A DNA stretch of 64,000 nt from CAWUEZ02 sp963921355 (GCA_963921355.3 OZ001190.1:2294001-2358000); one strand, 5' to 3'; shown: positions 45,463-54,156, counted from the first letter of the stretch. A program made the numbers and translations. The notes: generated by a model from the sequence alone, not told the origin.

Positions 45463-46521
45463 ATGGCGTCCAACAAGACCGACACTCCAACCGACGTTCA
45501 GGCGGGCCCGTCGGTCACGGCACCTGCCAAAGATGAGATTGGCGGTGCCACGCCAGCTCGAACCGCCAAGACCAAGGTCAGGGCAAAGGCCGCGGCTAAG
45601 GTCACGGCGAAGGCGGAGACCCCGGTGGAGGTGCTGGATCCGCCGAAAGAGGGGCACGACCATGTCCATGATCTCGCCGAGATCCGCCAGGACCCCCATG
45701 CGGCCCGGATCAGCTTTCTGAGCCAGGAATACCCGTACCGGTCCAAGTTGCGGCGTGAGGCCTACGAGCGGCACAAGGCCGAGCTGCAGGTCGAGCTCCT
45801 CAAGGTTCAGAATTGGGTCAAGGAGACCGACCAACGGATCGTGGTTCTATTCGAAGGCCGTGACGCGGCCGGTAAGGGTGGCACCATCAAGAGATTCATG
45901 GAGCACTTGAACCCGCGTGGCGCGCGTGTGGTCGCGCTCGAGAAGCCGAGTGAGCGTGAGCGCCGGCAATGGTTCTTCCAGCGCTACATCGAGCACCTGC
46001 CGACCGGCGGAGAGATCGTGATGTTCGACCGGTCCTGGTACAACAGGGCCGGGGTCGAGCAGGTGATGGGCTTCTGCTCGCCCGTGGAGTACCTGGAGTT
46101 CATGCGCCAATGCCCCGAGCTTGAGCGGATGTGGGTGAACAGCGGCATCCGTCTCTTCAAGTACTGGTCCTCGGTTACCCAGGACGAGCAGAAGCGGCGG
46201 TTCACGGAACGCCAGAACCAGCCGCTCAAGAAATGGAAACTCAGTCCGATCGACCTGGAGTCATTGGACAAGTGGGGCGACTACACCGAGGCGAAGGAGG
46301 CGATGTTCTTCTATACGGACACCGCCGACGCTCCGTGGACGATCATCAAGTCGAGTGACAAGAAGCGGGCCCGGCTGAACTGCATGCAGCATTTCCTGAG
46401 CGCGCTTGACTACCCGAACAAGGATCACCGCGTGGTGCGCGGGCCCGACCCGCTGATTGTCGGCAGCCCCACACACGAGATCGGGAGTTCCGAGCATATC
46501 CTGGGCGCCGCCCTCGGCTAA
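45463..46521 (+). CDS. ppk2: Polyphosphate kinase 2
   Basis: Transfers phosphate between polyphosphate and nucleoside diphosphates. The P-loop is EGRDAAGKGG (131-140), the lid contains EKPSERERRQW, and the Walker B motif is MFDRSWYNRAGVE (about 187-199), the PPK2 class I pattern. The first 60 residues are a disordered Ala/Lys/Thr-rich extension. GGGGGGACCG before the ATG favours this start over one 48 bases upstream. It is a single-domain 352-residue enzyme, with direction (GTP or ATP synthesis) undetermined. Confidence 0.92.
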   Translation: MASNKTDTPTDVQAGPSVTAPAKDEIGGATPARTAKTKVRAKAAAKVTAKAETPVEVLDPPKEGHDHVHDLAEIRQDPHAARISFLSQEYPYRSKLRREAYERHKAELQVELLKVQNWVKETDQRIVVLFEGRDAAGKGGTIKRFMEHLNPRGARVVALEKPSERERRQWFFQRYIEHLPTGGEIVMFDRSWYNRAGVEQVMGFCSPVEYLEFMRQCPELERMWVNSGIRLFKYWSSVTQDEQKRRFTERQNQPLKKWKLSPIDLESLDKWGDYTEAKEAMFFYTDTADAPWTIIKSSDKKRARLNCMQHFLSALDYPNKDHRVVRGPDPLIVGSPTHEIGSSEHILGAALG

Positions 46522-46654
46522 GGGGATCGTCCGGACGCCCGCTGAAAACCGTTTGAGCCAGCGCCGATCCGACACATGAGGGTCCAACGTGTCCACGCGC
46601 CGTGGCATAGTGGACACCATAGAATTTCGTGTCTCGCGGGAGATCGGTGGTCCG

Positions 46655-47962
46655 ATGGTTCGCTGTCGCAATTACGCCGACAGGGTGCTCCGTGTCTTGG
46701 CGGTCCTGCTGGTGCTCGCTCTGGCGGGGCCCTTGGCATCGACCCGGGCGGCTGAACCGGAGCCCGGGACCGGCGAAGCGGCCCGTCATGCGGTCGCGGT
46801 CGTGATCGGCAATCGGGGCTATCGTCCGGAGATCCCTGCGGTTCCGTATGCCGGCAACGATGCCCGCGCGGCGGCCGTGTTTCTGCGGGAGGTGCTTGGA
46901 TACCGCCGGTCCAACATCATCGAGATGCATGACGCTTCCCAGGCTGAGATGATCGCGATGTTCGGCAATGCCGCCGACCACCGCGGTAAGCTGTGGTCCT
47001 GGATCAAGCCCGGCCGATCGGACATCTTCGTGTTCTATTCCGGCCATGGTGTGCCGGGCTTGCGGGACCGGCGCGGCTACCTGTTGCCTGTCGATGCTGA
47101 TCCGGACACGCCGGAACTGAACGGCTACCCCGTCGACCAACTGACCGCCAACCTGGCCAAGCTCGACGCCCGGTCGGTCGTGGTCCTGCTTGATGCCTGC
47201 TTCACCGGTGATTCGGCCGGCGGACGGCTGATCGATGACGCGTCGCCGGTCTATGTCCGTACCCAGCCGCCGGTCGTCCAGGACCAGATCCTGTTGATCA
47301 CGGCCGCACAGAACGATCAGCTGGCAAGCTGGGATCACGAAGCCCGGCTCGGGCTCTTCACCCGCCATGTCCTGACGGCGCTCGGGGGTGCCGCGGACAG
47401 CGCGCCCGACGGCGATCGCAACGGCCAGATCACCTTGTCTGAGGTCAAAGCCTACCTGGACGAGACACTGACCTACGCGGCGCGGCGGAAGTTCCGGCGG
47501 GTCCAGCGGGCCGACACGTCCGGACCTTCGCACGCGGTTCTGGTGAGCGCTGTACCGGCGGTCTCGTGGGTGCCTCCCTCGGGCCCACCCGATGGAGGCA
47601 CCCCCGTTGCCGCCGCGGCGCGAGGATCCGGCAGCGCAGCAACCGCCATGCCGTCGTCGGTCAGCTCGGTCAGGGGTAGGTTTCAACCGCCCGGCAAGGA
47701 TCCGGGTGCGGTCGAGGCTTTTGTCGACCGCCACGGTGCGGAGCTGCGATCCGCGATCCTGGCCTATGACCGCGCGGTCGGGGTGGTGCCGGACCAGGCG
47801 CGGATTTCTGATATGGCCTGGTTGCGGATAGTGCGCGCCGGCAGCGACGGCTTTGATCTGCTGGTTCAGTTCCGTCAGTCCGGGGCGGCCCTGGTGTCCT
47901 ACGCGACCATCCGGATCGGGGTCACCGATAGGGCCCTGCAGGTTCTTGGGGTCTGGCGATGA
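46655..47962 (+). CDS. Exported caspase-like (C14) peptidase
   Basis: Caspase-fold cysteine peptidase of 435 residues. Signal peptide or anchor at residues 10-33 (VLRVLAVLLVLALAGPLAS, then RAAE). The p20-like domain (about 45-245) has VIGNRGY, the catalytic His H131 in FYSGHG and the catalytic Cys C182 in LLDACFTGDS. Residues 252-263 (DGDRNGQITLSE) match a canonical EF-hand loop, D-x-D-x-N-G-x-I-x-x-x-E, suggesting calcium control as in metacaspases. A Pro/Ser linker leads to an unassigned C-terminal domain (345-435). I prefer this ATG over a GTG 66 bases upstream because it fits the signal. The next gene overlaps as ATGA. First gene of a five-gene run. Confidence 0.85.
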   Translation: MVRCRNYADRVLRVLAVLLVLALAGPLASTRAAEPEPGTGEAARHAVAVVIGNRGYRPEIPAVPYAGNDARAAAVFLREVLGYRRSNIIEMHDASQAEMIAMFGNAADHRGKLWSWIKPGRSDIFVFYSGHGVPGLRDRRGYLLPVDADPDTPELNGYPVDQLTANLAKLDARSVVVLLDACFTGDSAGGRLIDDASPVYVRTQPPVVQDQILLITAAQNDQLASWDHEARLGLFTRHVLTALGGAADSAPDGDRNGQITLSEVKAYLDETLTYAARRKFRRVQRADTSGPSHAVLVSAVPAVSWVPPSGPPDGGTPVAAAARGSGSAATAMPSSVSSVRGRFQPPGKDPGAVEAFVDRHGAELRSAILAYDRAVGVVPDQARISDMAWLRIVRAGSDGFDLLVQFRQSGAALVSYATIRIGVTDRALQVLGVWR

Positions 47963-49083
47963 GGGCGGTGGCCACCGTCTGCCTTCTTGGCGGGTGTTTG
48001 CTGGGCGGCGCCGGGCTGGCGGCATCCGATCCCGGCAAGGAGTGGCCGTCGCAGGCGTTCGAAGCGACAGGGCGCTATCAGCCCTCGGCGCCGGTTGACA
48101 GGCGCGAGGCGCGGTTCGCCGCGCGGATCTTGGCACGCGCCGGAGTGGTCGATCTCGCCTTTGGCGACGGTACGGGGGTGTCGAGCGGGTCCACCCATGC
48201 CGAACTGGCAGCGGCTATGCTCCGGTTGAACCGTGCGATTCCGGTCGACGAGATCTGGCTGCAAGCCCCGGATCCGGTCCCTTCCGACGACAAGGATCAC
48301 GTTGTCCAAAGGGTTCGCGCCCGGGTGATGCCGCTCGGCGGGGAAGATCCCCCGGGGCTCCAGGCCGAGCTGACGCGATCCGACCTCTGGGCCGGCGACC
48401 GTTTGGTTGCCCGGGTCTCGGTATCCGACCGGCCCGCTTATGTCGCGGCTTTTGCGTGGCAGGCGGACGACACGGTGGTTGCCTTGGCACCAACCGGGGC
48501 TGTGGCTGTCCAGGTTTTGGCAGGCGACCCGGTGCTTCTGCCCGGTGCCGGGGCTCCGGAGATCTCGGCCGTCGCGATGCCAGGATCGGACCAGAGCCTC
48601 GAGGCCATTCTGATCGTTGCCCGCACGACCCCGTTCGCTCCCGACAGCCTGGCGGTCGCGGTCACGGGGCAAGAACCATCGGACCGGTCTTCCGCCACGT
48701 CGATGGCGAATTTCCTGGGAGCTCTTGCCGCCGGGGATCTTTCGCGCACCGCTCTGGCTGTCCTGCCCTATCGGGTAAGATCCCCCGCATCCGAAACAAC
48801 GTACACGGTTGTTCTGACGGGGTTTGACCCAGAAACGGAGGACGCGATTGTCGAGGTCATGTCCGAGGCGTTCGCGGGCTATCGCCGCCATCTGCGTCAT
48901 CCAGGCGGACCGTCGGGACTGCGGTTGGACTACGTCAGTGCGGCTGAGGCTGACGCTATGGACCGTTGGTTGACCATGTTGCTTCGCGACCTCGGTCTGA
49001 GTCCGCGGGCGCGCGTCGTTGTGTCGCCCGACCGCCAGACGTTTTACCTCGACCGCACCGGCGCAGCCGGGACCAGGGATTGA
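47959..49083 (+). CDS. Exported protein with DUF4384-like domain
   Basis: 374 residues with a signal peptide (MRAVATVCLLGGCLLGGAGLA). The middle part (about 140-240) reads as a DUF4384-like beta domain: DLWAGDRLVARVSVSDRPAYVAAF is split by a turn, then DDTVVALAP and VLLPG. DUF4384 domains are repeatedly found beside or fused to caspase-like domains in bacteria. The C-terminal 100 residues (FDPETEDAIVEVMSEAFAGY onward) form an unassigned alpha/beta unit. A possible lipoprotein site is not convincing. It overlaps the peptidase gene by 4 bases, so the two probably work together in the periplasm. Confidence 0.7.
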   Translation: MRAVATVCLLGGCLLGGAGLAASDPGKEWPSQAFEATGRYQPSAPVDRREARFAARILARAGVVDLAFGDGTGVSSGSTHAELAAAMLRLNRAIPVDEIWLQAPDPVPSDDKDHVVQRVRARVMPLGGEDPPGLQAELTRSDLWAGDRLVARVSVSDRPAYVAAFAWQADDTVVALAPTGAVAVQVLAGDPVLLPGAGAPEISAVAMPGSDQSLEAILIVARTTPFAPDSLAVAVTGQEPSDRSSATSMANFLGALAAGDLSRTALAVLPYRVRSPASETTYTVVLTGFDPETEDAIVEVMSEAFAGYRRHLRHPGGPSGLRLDYVSAAEADAMDRWLTMLLRDLGLSPRARVVVSPDRQTFYLDRTGAAGTRD

Positions 49084-49193
49084 CTACCAGTCTTCACAGG
49101 CTGAGGACCGTGGTCGGGCGCACCCGTTCTACTCCGAATTGAACTTCTGTGATCTTATGTTCCCAAAGACGAAGGGGCGTGAGGCGGTTGAGC

Positions 49194-50837
49194 ATGGATG
49201 GACTCTCAGCGGAGCGAGCGGTCCTGGAAGGAGCGATCAGCTCGGAACTGGCGGAAGTGTTCCGGGTCCTTGCGGATACCGATCTTGGTAGCGGCCCGAA
49301 GTACCCCGCACAGCTTCTGCGCGCACTGTCCCGAACCGTAGCGTCCCGGGCTTACGGCAAGCCGATGCTCGAGCTGTGTCATCTGATGCGGATCGCCGCC
49401 GCAGTGGGCGGGCGCCATGGTTGGCCGGGTCTCGTGTTCGGCGTTCCCGTCGCCCGTGCGGCGGCCCTTCGCGCGTTGGTTCAGAAGGGGGCTGACTCGA
49501 ATGCCGCCTATTCCGGGCTGGAGTTGATCGATGACGGTGTCACCCTGACCTATCCGGACGCCGCCTTCCACGTAACCTATGGACGTATGGCGTTTCTGGT
49601 GGCGCTGGCCGAATTGTTGGTCACGGCGCTTGGCTATCGGGCAATCGACGAAGTTGTGCAGGAGCTTCTGGAAGCGCTTTTTGAAAGCGCCAGCGCGTCG
49701 CGCCATGCCAATCGGCTGTCGCGCCTGTTCTACGACTACCTCAAGGATCATCTCTCCACGGCCCAGAGTTTGCGGGTCTTCGCCAGCCTGATCGGTTTCC
49801 TGGAGCGCGATCGGGGGCAGAGCTTCTCGCTGGACGATCTCGATGACGATGCCGTCTTCGACTACTGGAGCGCCGTGACCACCGGACAGACTGACGGTGT
49901 GGACATGTGGGGCTTTCGCTCGGTGCTGGAGCGTGTGGCGACGCTGCGCTCGGCGATCGAGGAGGCGACAGAGCGCCACGCCTTGGGCACGCCCCGGTCG
50001 ATCGGGCCGGATCGGTCCAGCGGTGAAGTGGACCCGGATGCGATCTTGTCCGTTCTGGAAGCCCATGAGGATCCAGCCGATGACCTCAGCGTTCTGCAGA
50101 CTAAGCCTGCCGCCGCGGTCAAGTTGCTCACGGGACGGGAGATGGCGGACCTGACGGTCCTGTCGACGCTTGGCCGCCAGGCGCCGACCTTGGCCCTCTC
50201 CGTTCTCAGGGCGGAGACACTCGGGGTTGCTCAGGGTCGGGTCAGCCAGGCCCTGCGGCGGCGCGCTGAGCCGGACGTGGTCTCGGGTTTACTGGACCTG
50301 TCGGGTTGCGAAACCTATGGCGATCGCCTCGCGCGTTGGCACGACTTGGATGCCCGCATGAAGCGCATGGCTCTGGCCGCCCTGGCGGTCCTGATCGAGG
50401 CCGGTCGCGTCGAAGCCGCCCGCGAAGTTCTCGCCCATCTGCCGTCCGCGGATCTAACGGGTTTGCGCGACCGAGTTCCCGAAGCTGCTGGCGCGAACGT
50501 GGTCGCCCTGAGGCCGGCGAGGGCGCCCGACATCGTGGGCGCTCTGCAGGACAGGACCCTGGTCGGAGAGGACGTCGCCGACCTGGTGGACGAGGCACGA
50601 CGGTCGCTGAAAGGGCTTTCGCGTGCCGGATTTCAGCCGAAGGACCGACTCACTCCATCGGTTGGCGACGGTCTGTCGGTCGGATTGCCCGTCCTGCGGC
50701 GGCTGCGGTCGGCCCTGGTGGCCGTTTTGCGCAGAGCCGAATCTCAGGTTCCGGCCGCCGACGTTGACGGGCGTTTCCTTGAGGATTCCAGGCGATTTGC
50801 GATCGGGCTGCGGGCGCTGTACGGAGTGGGCGAATGA
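49194..50837 (+). CDS. Helical protein of unknown function
   Basis: 547 residues, no signal peptide and no membrane segment, rich in Ala, Leu and Arg, predicted almost wholly helical. Distinct stretches are KYPAQLLRALSRTVASRAYG, FFYDYLKDHLS-like RLFYDYLKDHLSTAQSLRVF and a C-terminal Arg-rich region. No known domain or catalytic motif is recognised. The ATG is preceded by GAGG nine bases away. An in-frame TTG or ATG further upstream is less supported. It overlaps the next gene by 4 bases. It may be a cytosolic sensor or scaffold for the adjoining Lon-like protein. Confidence 0.65.
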   Translation: MDGLSAERAVLEGAISSELAEVFRVLADTDLGSGPKYPAQLLRALSRTVASRAYGKPMLELCHLMRIAAAVGGRHGWPGLVFGVPVARAAALRALVQKGADSNAAYSGLELIDDGVTLTYPDAAFHVTYGRMAFLVALAELLVTALGYRAIDEVVQELLEALFESASASRHANRLSRLFYDYLKDHLSTAQSLRVFASLIGFLERDRGQSFSLDDLDDDAVFDYWSAVTTGQTDGVDMWGFRSVLERVATLRSAIEEATERHALGTPRSIGPDRSSGEVDPDAILSVLEAHEDPADDLSVLQTKPAAAVKLLTGREMADLTVLSTLGRQAPTLALSVLRAETLGVAQGRVSQALRRRAEPDVVSGLLDLSGCETYGDRLARWHDLDARMKRMALAALAVLIEAGRVEAAREVLAHLPSADLTGLRDRVPEAAGANVVALRPARAPDIVGALQDRTLVGEDVADLVDEARRSLKGLSRAGFQPKDRLTPSVGDGLSVGLPVLRRLRSALVAVLRRAESQVPAADVDGRFLEDSRRFAIGLRALYGVGE

Positions 50838-51391
50838 CCCGGACCTGGCAAGACTTCACCGATCCTGAACGCGAGACCGCGCGCCAGCTGTTCGTCGCTT
50901 TGACGGCGTCGACATCAATGGCGGCGGTGGTTGAGCCGGGCGCGACGCCGCGACCAGCGCCATACACCGGCCGGTCGATCTCGCAGGCTTGGCACGCCAT
51001 CGTGTCCGGGCGCCCCCTGCCTTCTGACGTCGAAGCAGCCGGATTGGCGCTCGAAGATCTGTCGGCCCTCCTGGATCGGGCCTCGGTCGCGGCCGTGCCT
51101 CGGCAGGCGGCTGCAGCCACCGACCCGTCCGTCGCCGCGGCCCGAACCGGCCGAGGGGTGACGATTCGGTTGGCGCCGTCCCGTAGCGACGTTTCCCAGA
51201 CCTATGTCACTCTCGAGTTCGATGATCGGGGCATGGCCGCGGGTCGGCTGATCGCATTGCGGCCGGATGGCGCGATGACGGAGATTGCATTGCCGACACC
51301 GGTAGAGGGGGCGGTCCAGCTTCTGGTGTCGGACGATGATCCGGCCCTTGTCTTTTTGGCTGACACCGATTGCAGGATCTATCTGGTTTGA
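50834..51391 (+). CDS. Small cytosolic protein of unknown function
   Basis: 185 residues, unrecognised. Residues 1-95 are helical (TDPERETARQLFVALTAS, VEAAGLALEDLSALLDRAS). An Ala/Pro-rich linker then gives way to a beta-rich C-terminal part (about 108-185) with VTLEFDDRGMAAGRLIAL and LLVSDDDPALVFLADTD, shaped like a small adaptor domain. It overlaps both neighbours by 4 bases (ATGA in front, TTGA behind), the strongest sign that these genes form one translational unit. Confidence 0.65.
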   Translation: MTRTWQDFTDPERETARQLFVALTASTSMAAVVEPGATPRPAPYTGRSISQAWHAIVSGRPLPSDVEAAGLALEDLSALLDRASVAAVPRQAAAATDPSVAAARTGRGVTIRLAPSRSDVSQTYVTLEFDDRGMAAGRLIALRPDGAMTEIALPTPVEGAVQLLVSDDDPALVFLADTDCRIYLV

Positions 51392-52542
51392 CGGATAAGC
51401 TGCGCGTCGTCATCCCGACCACCGATGGCCCCAGCCTGGTCCGGCGCATCACCCCGGAGGACCCGAGCCTGCGGTCGGTGATCTGTCTCGCGGGAACACC
51501 GACGCTTCTCCCGGTCAGCGCGGCCTATGACGCGTTCGTGCGGCGGCCGACCGGCGTTGTGGAGCGCGATGTCGGGCATCGCGTGTTCCGGATCGATGTC
51601 TCCGCGGCCATCGATGAGGGCGACAGTTGGCAGCTTGGTCTGTACCTGGCCCACCGCCTCAAACAGGCGGACCGCCTGGCGGAAGACGATGAGCCCGCCG
51701 CTGGCATCGTCTGGGCGAGCGGCAGTGTCGACATCGACCTCCAAGTCGGCCCGGTCACGCGGTTGGCGGATAAGGTGCGCCAGTCGGCGGATGTCTTCGG
51801 TGGTGACCTGCCGGTGTTGGCGGTGGTACCGGCTGGCGCCGAGCGGCATCTGCCGCCGGAGGTCGACCCGCTCCCGGTATCGACAGTCGGTTCCGCGCTC
51901 GAGGCGCTGGACCTCACGGCAAGGCGAGTCTCACGCCCGCCTCGCCGTCGGATCGGTGTCCGGTCCCTGGTGCTCGCCGGCCTGCTTGCCGGAGTTGGTT
52001 GGTTTGTGTGGCCGGACCAGGTGGCCGGCCCGTCGATCAACCCGGAGAGCCTGGATCCGGCGACCTTCAGACCGGAGGCGATTTCGTTTGATGTCGTCGA
52101 GTACCGGTCCGCTGCCGGGGGCGAATGCGAAGCCGAGGGCCGGGTCGTCGATCCGGCTCAGGAAACGCCGGCCGGGATATGCGCTGTCGGGTTCAGGGCG
52201 GTGAACGGCGGTGATCAACCGGCCCGAATGTGGCTCTACGCGTCGGTTCAGGGGACGTTCCGCGAGTACGCCTCCCGCAAGCGCTATACTGAATTGGCCG
52301 ACGGTTTCCTGGAGATAGGCGAGGCGGGTGAGGCGGTTGTCCATCCGCCCGAGTGGGTGCGCCGACCTGTTATCGTCCGCGGCATCCTGGTGCTGGCCGC
52401 AACCGAAGCGCCCCAGGTGGACGATGCGATGGTGGCCATCGACCTGATGTCGGTTGGCCAGATAGACATCCTGATCGACGGGCTGCGCACCCTCGGCTTC
52501 GAGGTTCGGGAACTGCGCCACCGGATCGTCCCGGCGTCCTAG
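51388..52542 (+). CDS. Membrane-anchored Lon-like Ser-Lys protease
   Basis: 384 residues. Residues 60-175 look like the S16 catalytic domain of Lon: GDSWQLGLYLAH with S80 in the nucleophile position, GIVWASGSVDIDLQVGPV matching the strand before the lysine, ADKV with K129 in the catalytic-lysine position, then VLAVVPAGAERHLP. The Ser-Lys spacing (49) is close to the 43 of E. coli Lon. A basic stretch (RRVSRPPRRR) precedes one membrane segment at about 192-208, and a 175-residue periplasmic domain with two cysteines (C247, C265) follows. There is no ATPase domain. It starts with TTG in a TTGA overlap. The fold is inferred from motif order only. Confidence 0.65.
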   Translation: MTDKLRVVIPTTDGPSLVRRITPEDPSLRSVICLAGTPTLLPVSAAYDAFVRRPTGVVERDVGHRVFRIDVSAAIDEGDSWQLGLYLAHRLKQADRLAEDDEPAAGIVWASGSVDIDLQVGPVTRLADKVRQSADVFGGDLPVLAVVPAGAERHLPPEVDPLPVSTVGSALEALDLTARRVSRPPRRRIGVRSLVLAGLLAGVGWFVWPDQVAGPSINPESLDPATFRPEAISFDVVEYRSAAGGECEAEGRVVDPAQETPAGICAVGFRAVNGGDQPARMWLYASVQGTFREYASRKRYTELADGFLEIGEAGEAVVHPPEWVRRPVIVRGILVLAATEAPQVDDAMVAIDLMSVGQIDILIDGLRTLGFEVRELRHRIVPAS

Positions 52543-52559
52543 AGGAAGCCTGTCCCAGT

Positions 52560-53015
52560 CTACTGAGCAGCGGCCTCCAGGAACTCCAGGGTGAGGCCGT
52601 TGTCGTCGCGAAAGTAGCCGACGCGCCGCCCAGCATTCGGCCCCTGGTCGATGACGTAGACCTCGCCGATCGCCGACAAGCCGTGCTCCGCCGCGACCGA
52701 GAGGGCGGCGTCCATGTCGTCGACGTCGAGTGCCAGGTGGCTGAAGCCCGTGTCGCAGGCGCGGGGTGCCGCGTAGGCTTTGTCCGCGGGCGCGTCATAC
52801 GCGACGAGTTCGACGCGGTGGGCGGGCCCTTGGACGAAGGCGATGGTGACCCGTGCGCCCGGAATGCCGGTGATCCGTTCGATCGCCGTCGGATCCCTGG
52901 GCGCGCGGGAAAGAAGCTCGAATCCGAGACCGTCCACGAACAACGCGATCGCGCGGTCGAGGTCGCGAACCGTGAAGCTGGTGTGGTTGGTTCCAACAAT
53001 GCGAACCGCTGCCAT
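52560..53015 (-). CDS. VOC superfamily (glyoxalase-like) protein
   Basis: Two-module vicinal-oxygen-chelate fold, 151 residues. The first module has GTNHTSFTVRDLDRAIALFV with a metal His, and the second has GFSHLALDVDDMDAALSVA and ends GYFRDDNGLTLEFLE with a metal Glu. Could be a lyase, isomerase or resistance protein. The substrate is not evident. AAAGGAG precedes the ATG. Transcribed divergently from a LysR gene across 97 bases, so it is the likely target of that regulator. Confidence 0.85.
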   Translation of the reverse strand: MAAVRIVGTNHTSFTVRDLDRAIALFVDGLGFELLSRAPRDPTAIERITGIPGARVTIAFVQGPAHRVELVAYDAPADKAYAAPRACDTGFSHLALDVDDMDAALSVAAEHGLSAIGEVYVIDQGPNAGRRVGYFRDDNGLTLEFLEAAAQ

Positions 53016-53112
53016 GGGCTCTCCTTTCGGGCGGCTGCAACGCCAATCGCTTGATAAGGCGGGAAGCTCTGCCGATCATAGCGCTTCAGTCGAGAGCGAA
53101 CGAGGAACGGCG

Positions 53113-54045
53113 ATGGCGTCGGCTCCGGCCCCGTCGATGAATTGGGACGACCTGCGCTACTTCCTGGCAGTGGCCAGCGATGGCAGCCTGTCGGCGGCTG
53201 CGCGGTCGCTCAAGGTCAATCCGGCGACGGTGAGCCGTCATATCGATGCCCTGGAAGCGCGGTTCGGTGTGCGCCTGTTCGACCGGCGGCAGGATGGATA
53301 CGGGTTGACCGAAGCGGGCGAGAAGCTTGCGATCCGGGCGCGCGGGATAGAGTCTGAGATGTTCGGCCTCACGCGCGCCTTTGATGCCGAGGATCGGGGA
53401 TCGGCCGGGACCGTGACCGTGACCGCCACCGAATCCCTGACCGGACCGTTTCTGATCCGCAATCTGCCGTTGCTGCGGGACCGTCATCCGGGCATCCGCC
53501 TCCACCTGGTGAACGAGTACCGGATGCTGAACCTCTCGCGCCGTGAAGCCGATGTCGCAATCCGGCTGGCGCGACCCCAGCAGGGTGATCTCGTCATGCG
53601 TCGGATCGGGACCATGGGCTTTGGGCTGTATGCGGCGCCGGGCTACCTGGAAGCACACGGCATGCCGACGGTGCCCTCCGGGCTTGCCGACCACGCGATC
53701 ATCGACTGGCTCGACGGTTTTCCGGAGAATGCCCCGGTGCATTGGCTGCGCGAGCAGATCGCCGGGCGACCGCCCGCCTTCTCGACCAACCCAGCCAGCG
53801 CGCGCCTCGCCGCCGCGCGGGCCGGTATGGGGATCGCCCTGGTTCCCTGCATGGTTGCCGAAGAAGCCGGCTGGGTGGAAAGCGGAGAGGTCCTGCGTGT
53901 CCTGCCCGATGCGGAGATTCCGGGTGTCGATCTTTGGCTGTTGGTGCACCGGGATCTGGCACGACTGGCCCGGGTCCGTGCCGTCCTGGACTTCATTCAT
54001 GAGCGTGCCCGTGCCGAAGAGGCGCGCATATCCGGACGCGCTTGA
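53113..54045 (+). CDS. LysR family transcriptional regulator
   Basis: 310 residues. The N-terminal winged helix (about 10-68) reads NWDDLRYFLAVASDGSLSAAARSLKVNPATVSRHIDALE across two helices, typical LTTR. The effector domain (about 95-300) has TATESLTGPFLI and IRLARPQQGDLVMRRIG. I chose the ATG preceded by GAGGAACGGCG. Upstream in-frame codons overlap the VOC gene on the other strand. Effector unknown. Autoregulation and control of the VOC gene are likely. Confidence 0.9.
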   Translation: MASAPAPSMNWDDLRYFLAVASDGSLSAAARSLKVNPATVSRHIDALEARFGVRLFDRRQDGYGLTEAGEKLAIRARGIESEMFGLTRAFDAEDRGSAGTVTVTATESLTGPFLIRNLPLLRDRHPGIRLHLVNEYRMLNLSRREADVAIRLARPQQGDLVMRRIGTMGFGLYAAPGYLEAHGMPTVPSGLADHAIIDWLDGFPENAPVHWLREQIAGRPPAFSTNPASARLAAARAGMGIALVPCMVAEEAGWVESGEVLRVLPDAEIPGVDLWLLVHRDLARLARVRAVLDFIHERARAEEARISGRA

Positions 54046-54156
54046 ACGGTCGGCGAGCTTGAACTTTGCCGTATCCACGTCACCGTTGTGTTCTGCGCTC
54101 AGGCACGCGTGGAGGGTTCCGGACAGGTTGCGCCAAGTGGCTGATGGAGGCCGGGT

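Noticed and set aside
46346..48136. Open frame of 596 codons antisense to the caspase gene
   Set aside because: The plus strand has a clear caspase dyad and signal peptide. The antisense product is Arg/Pro-rich without motifs.
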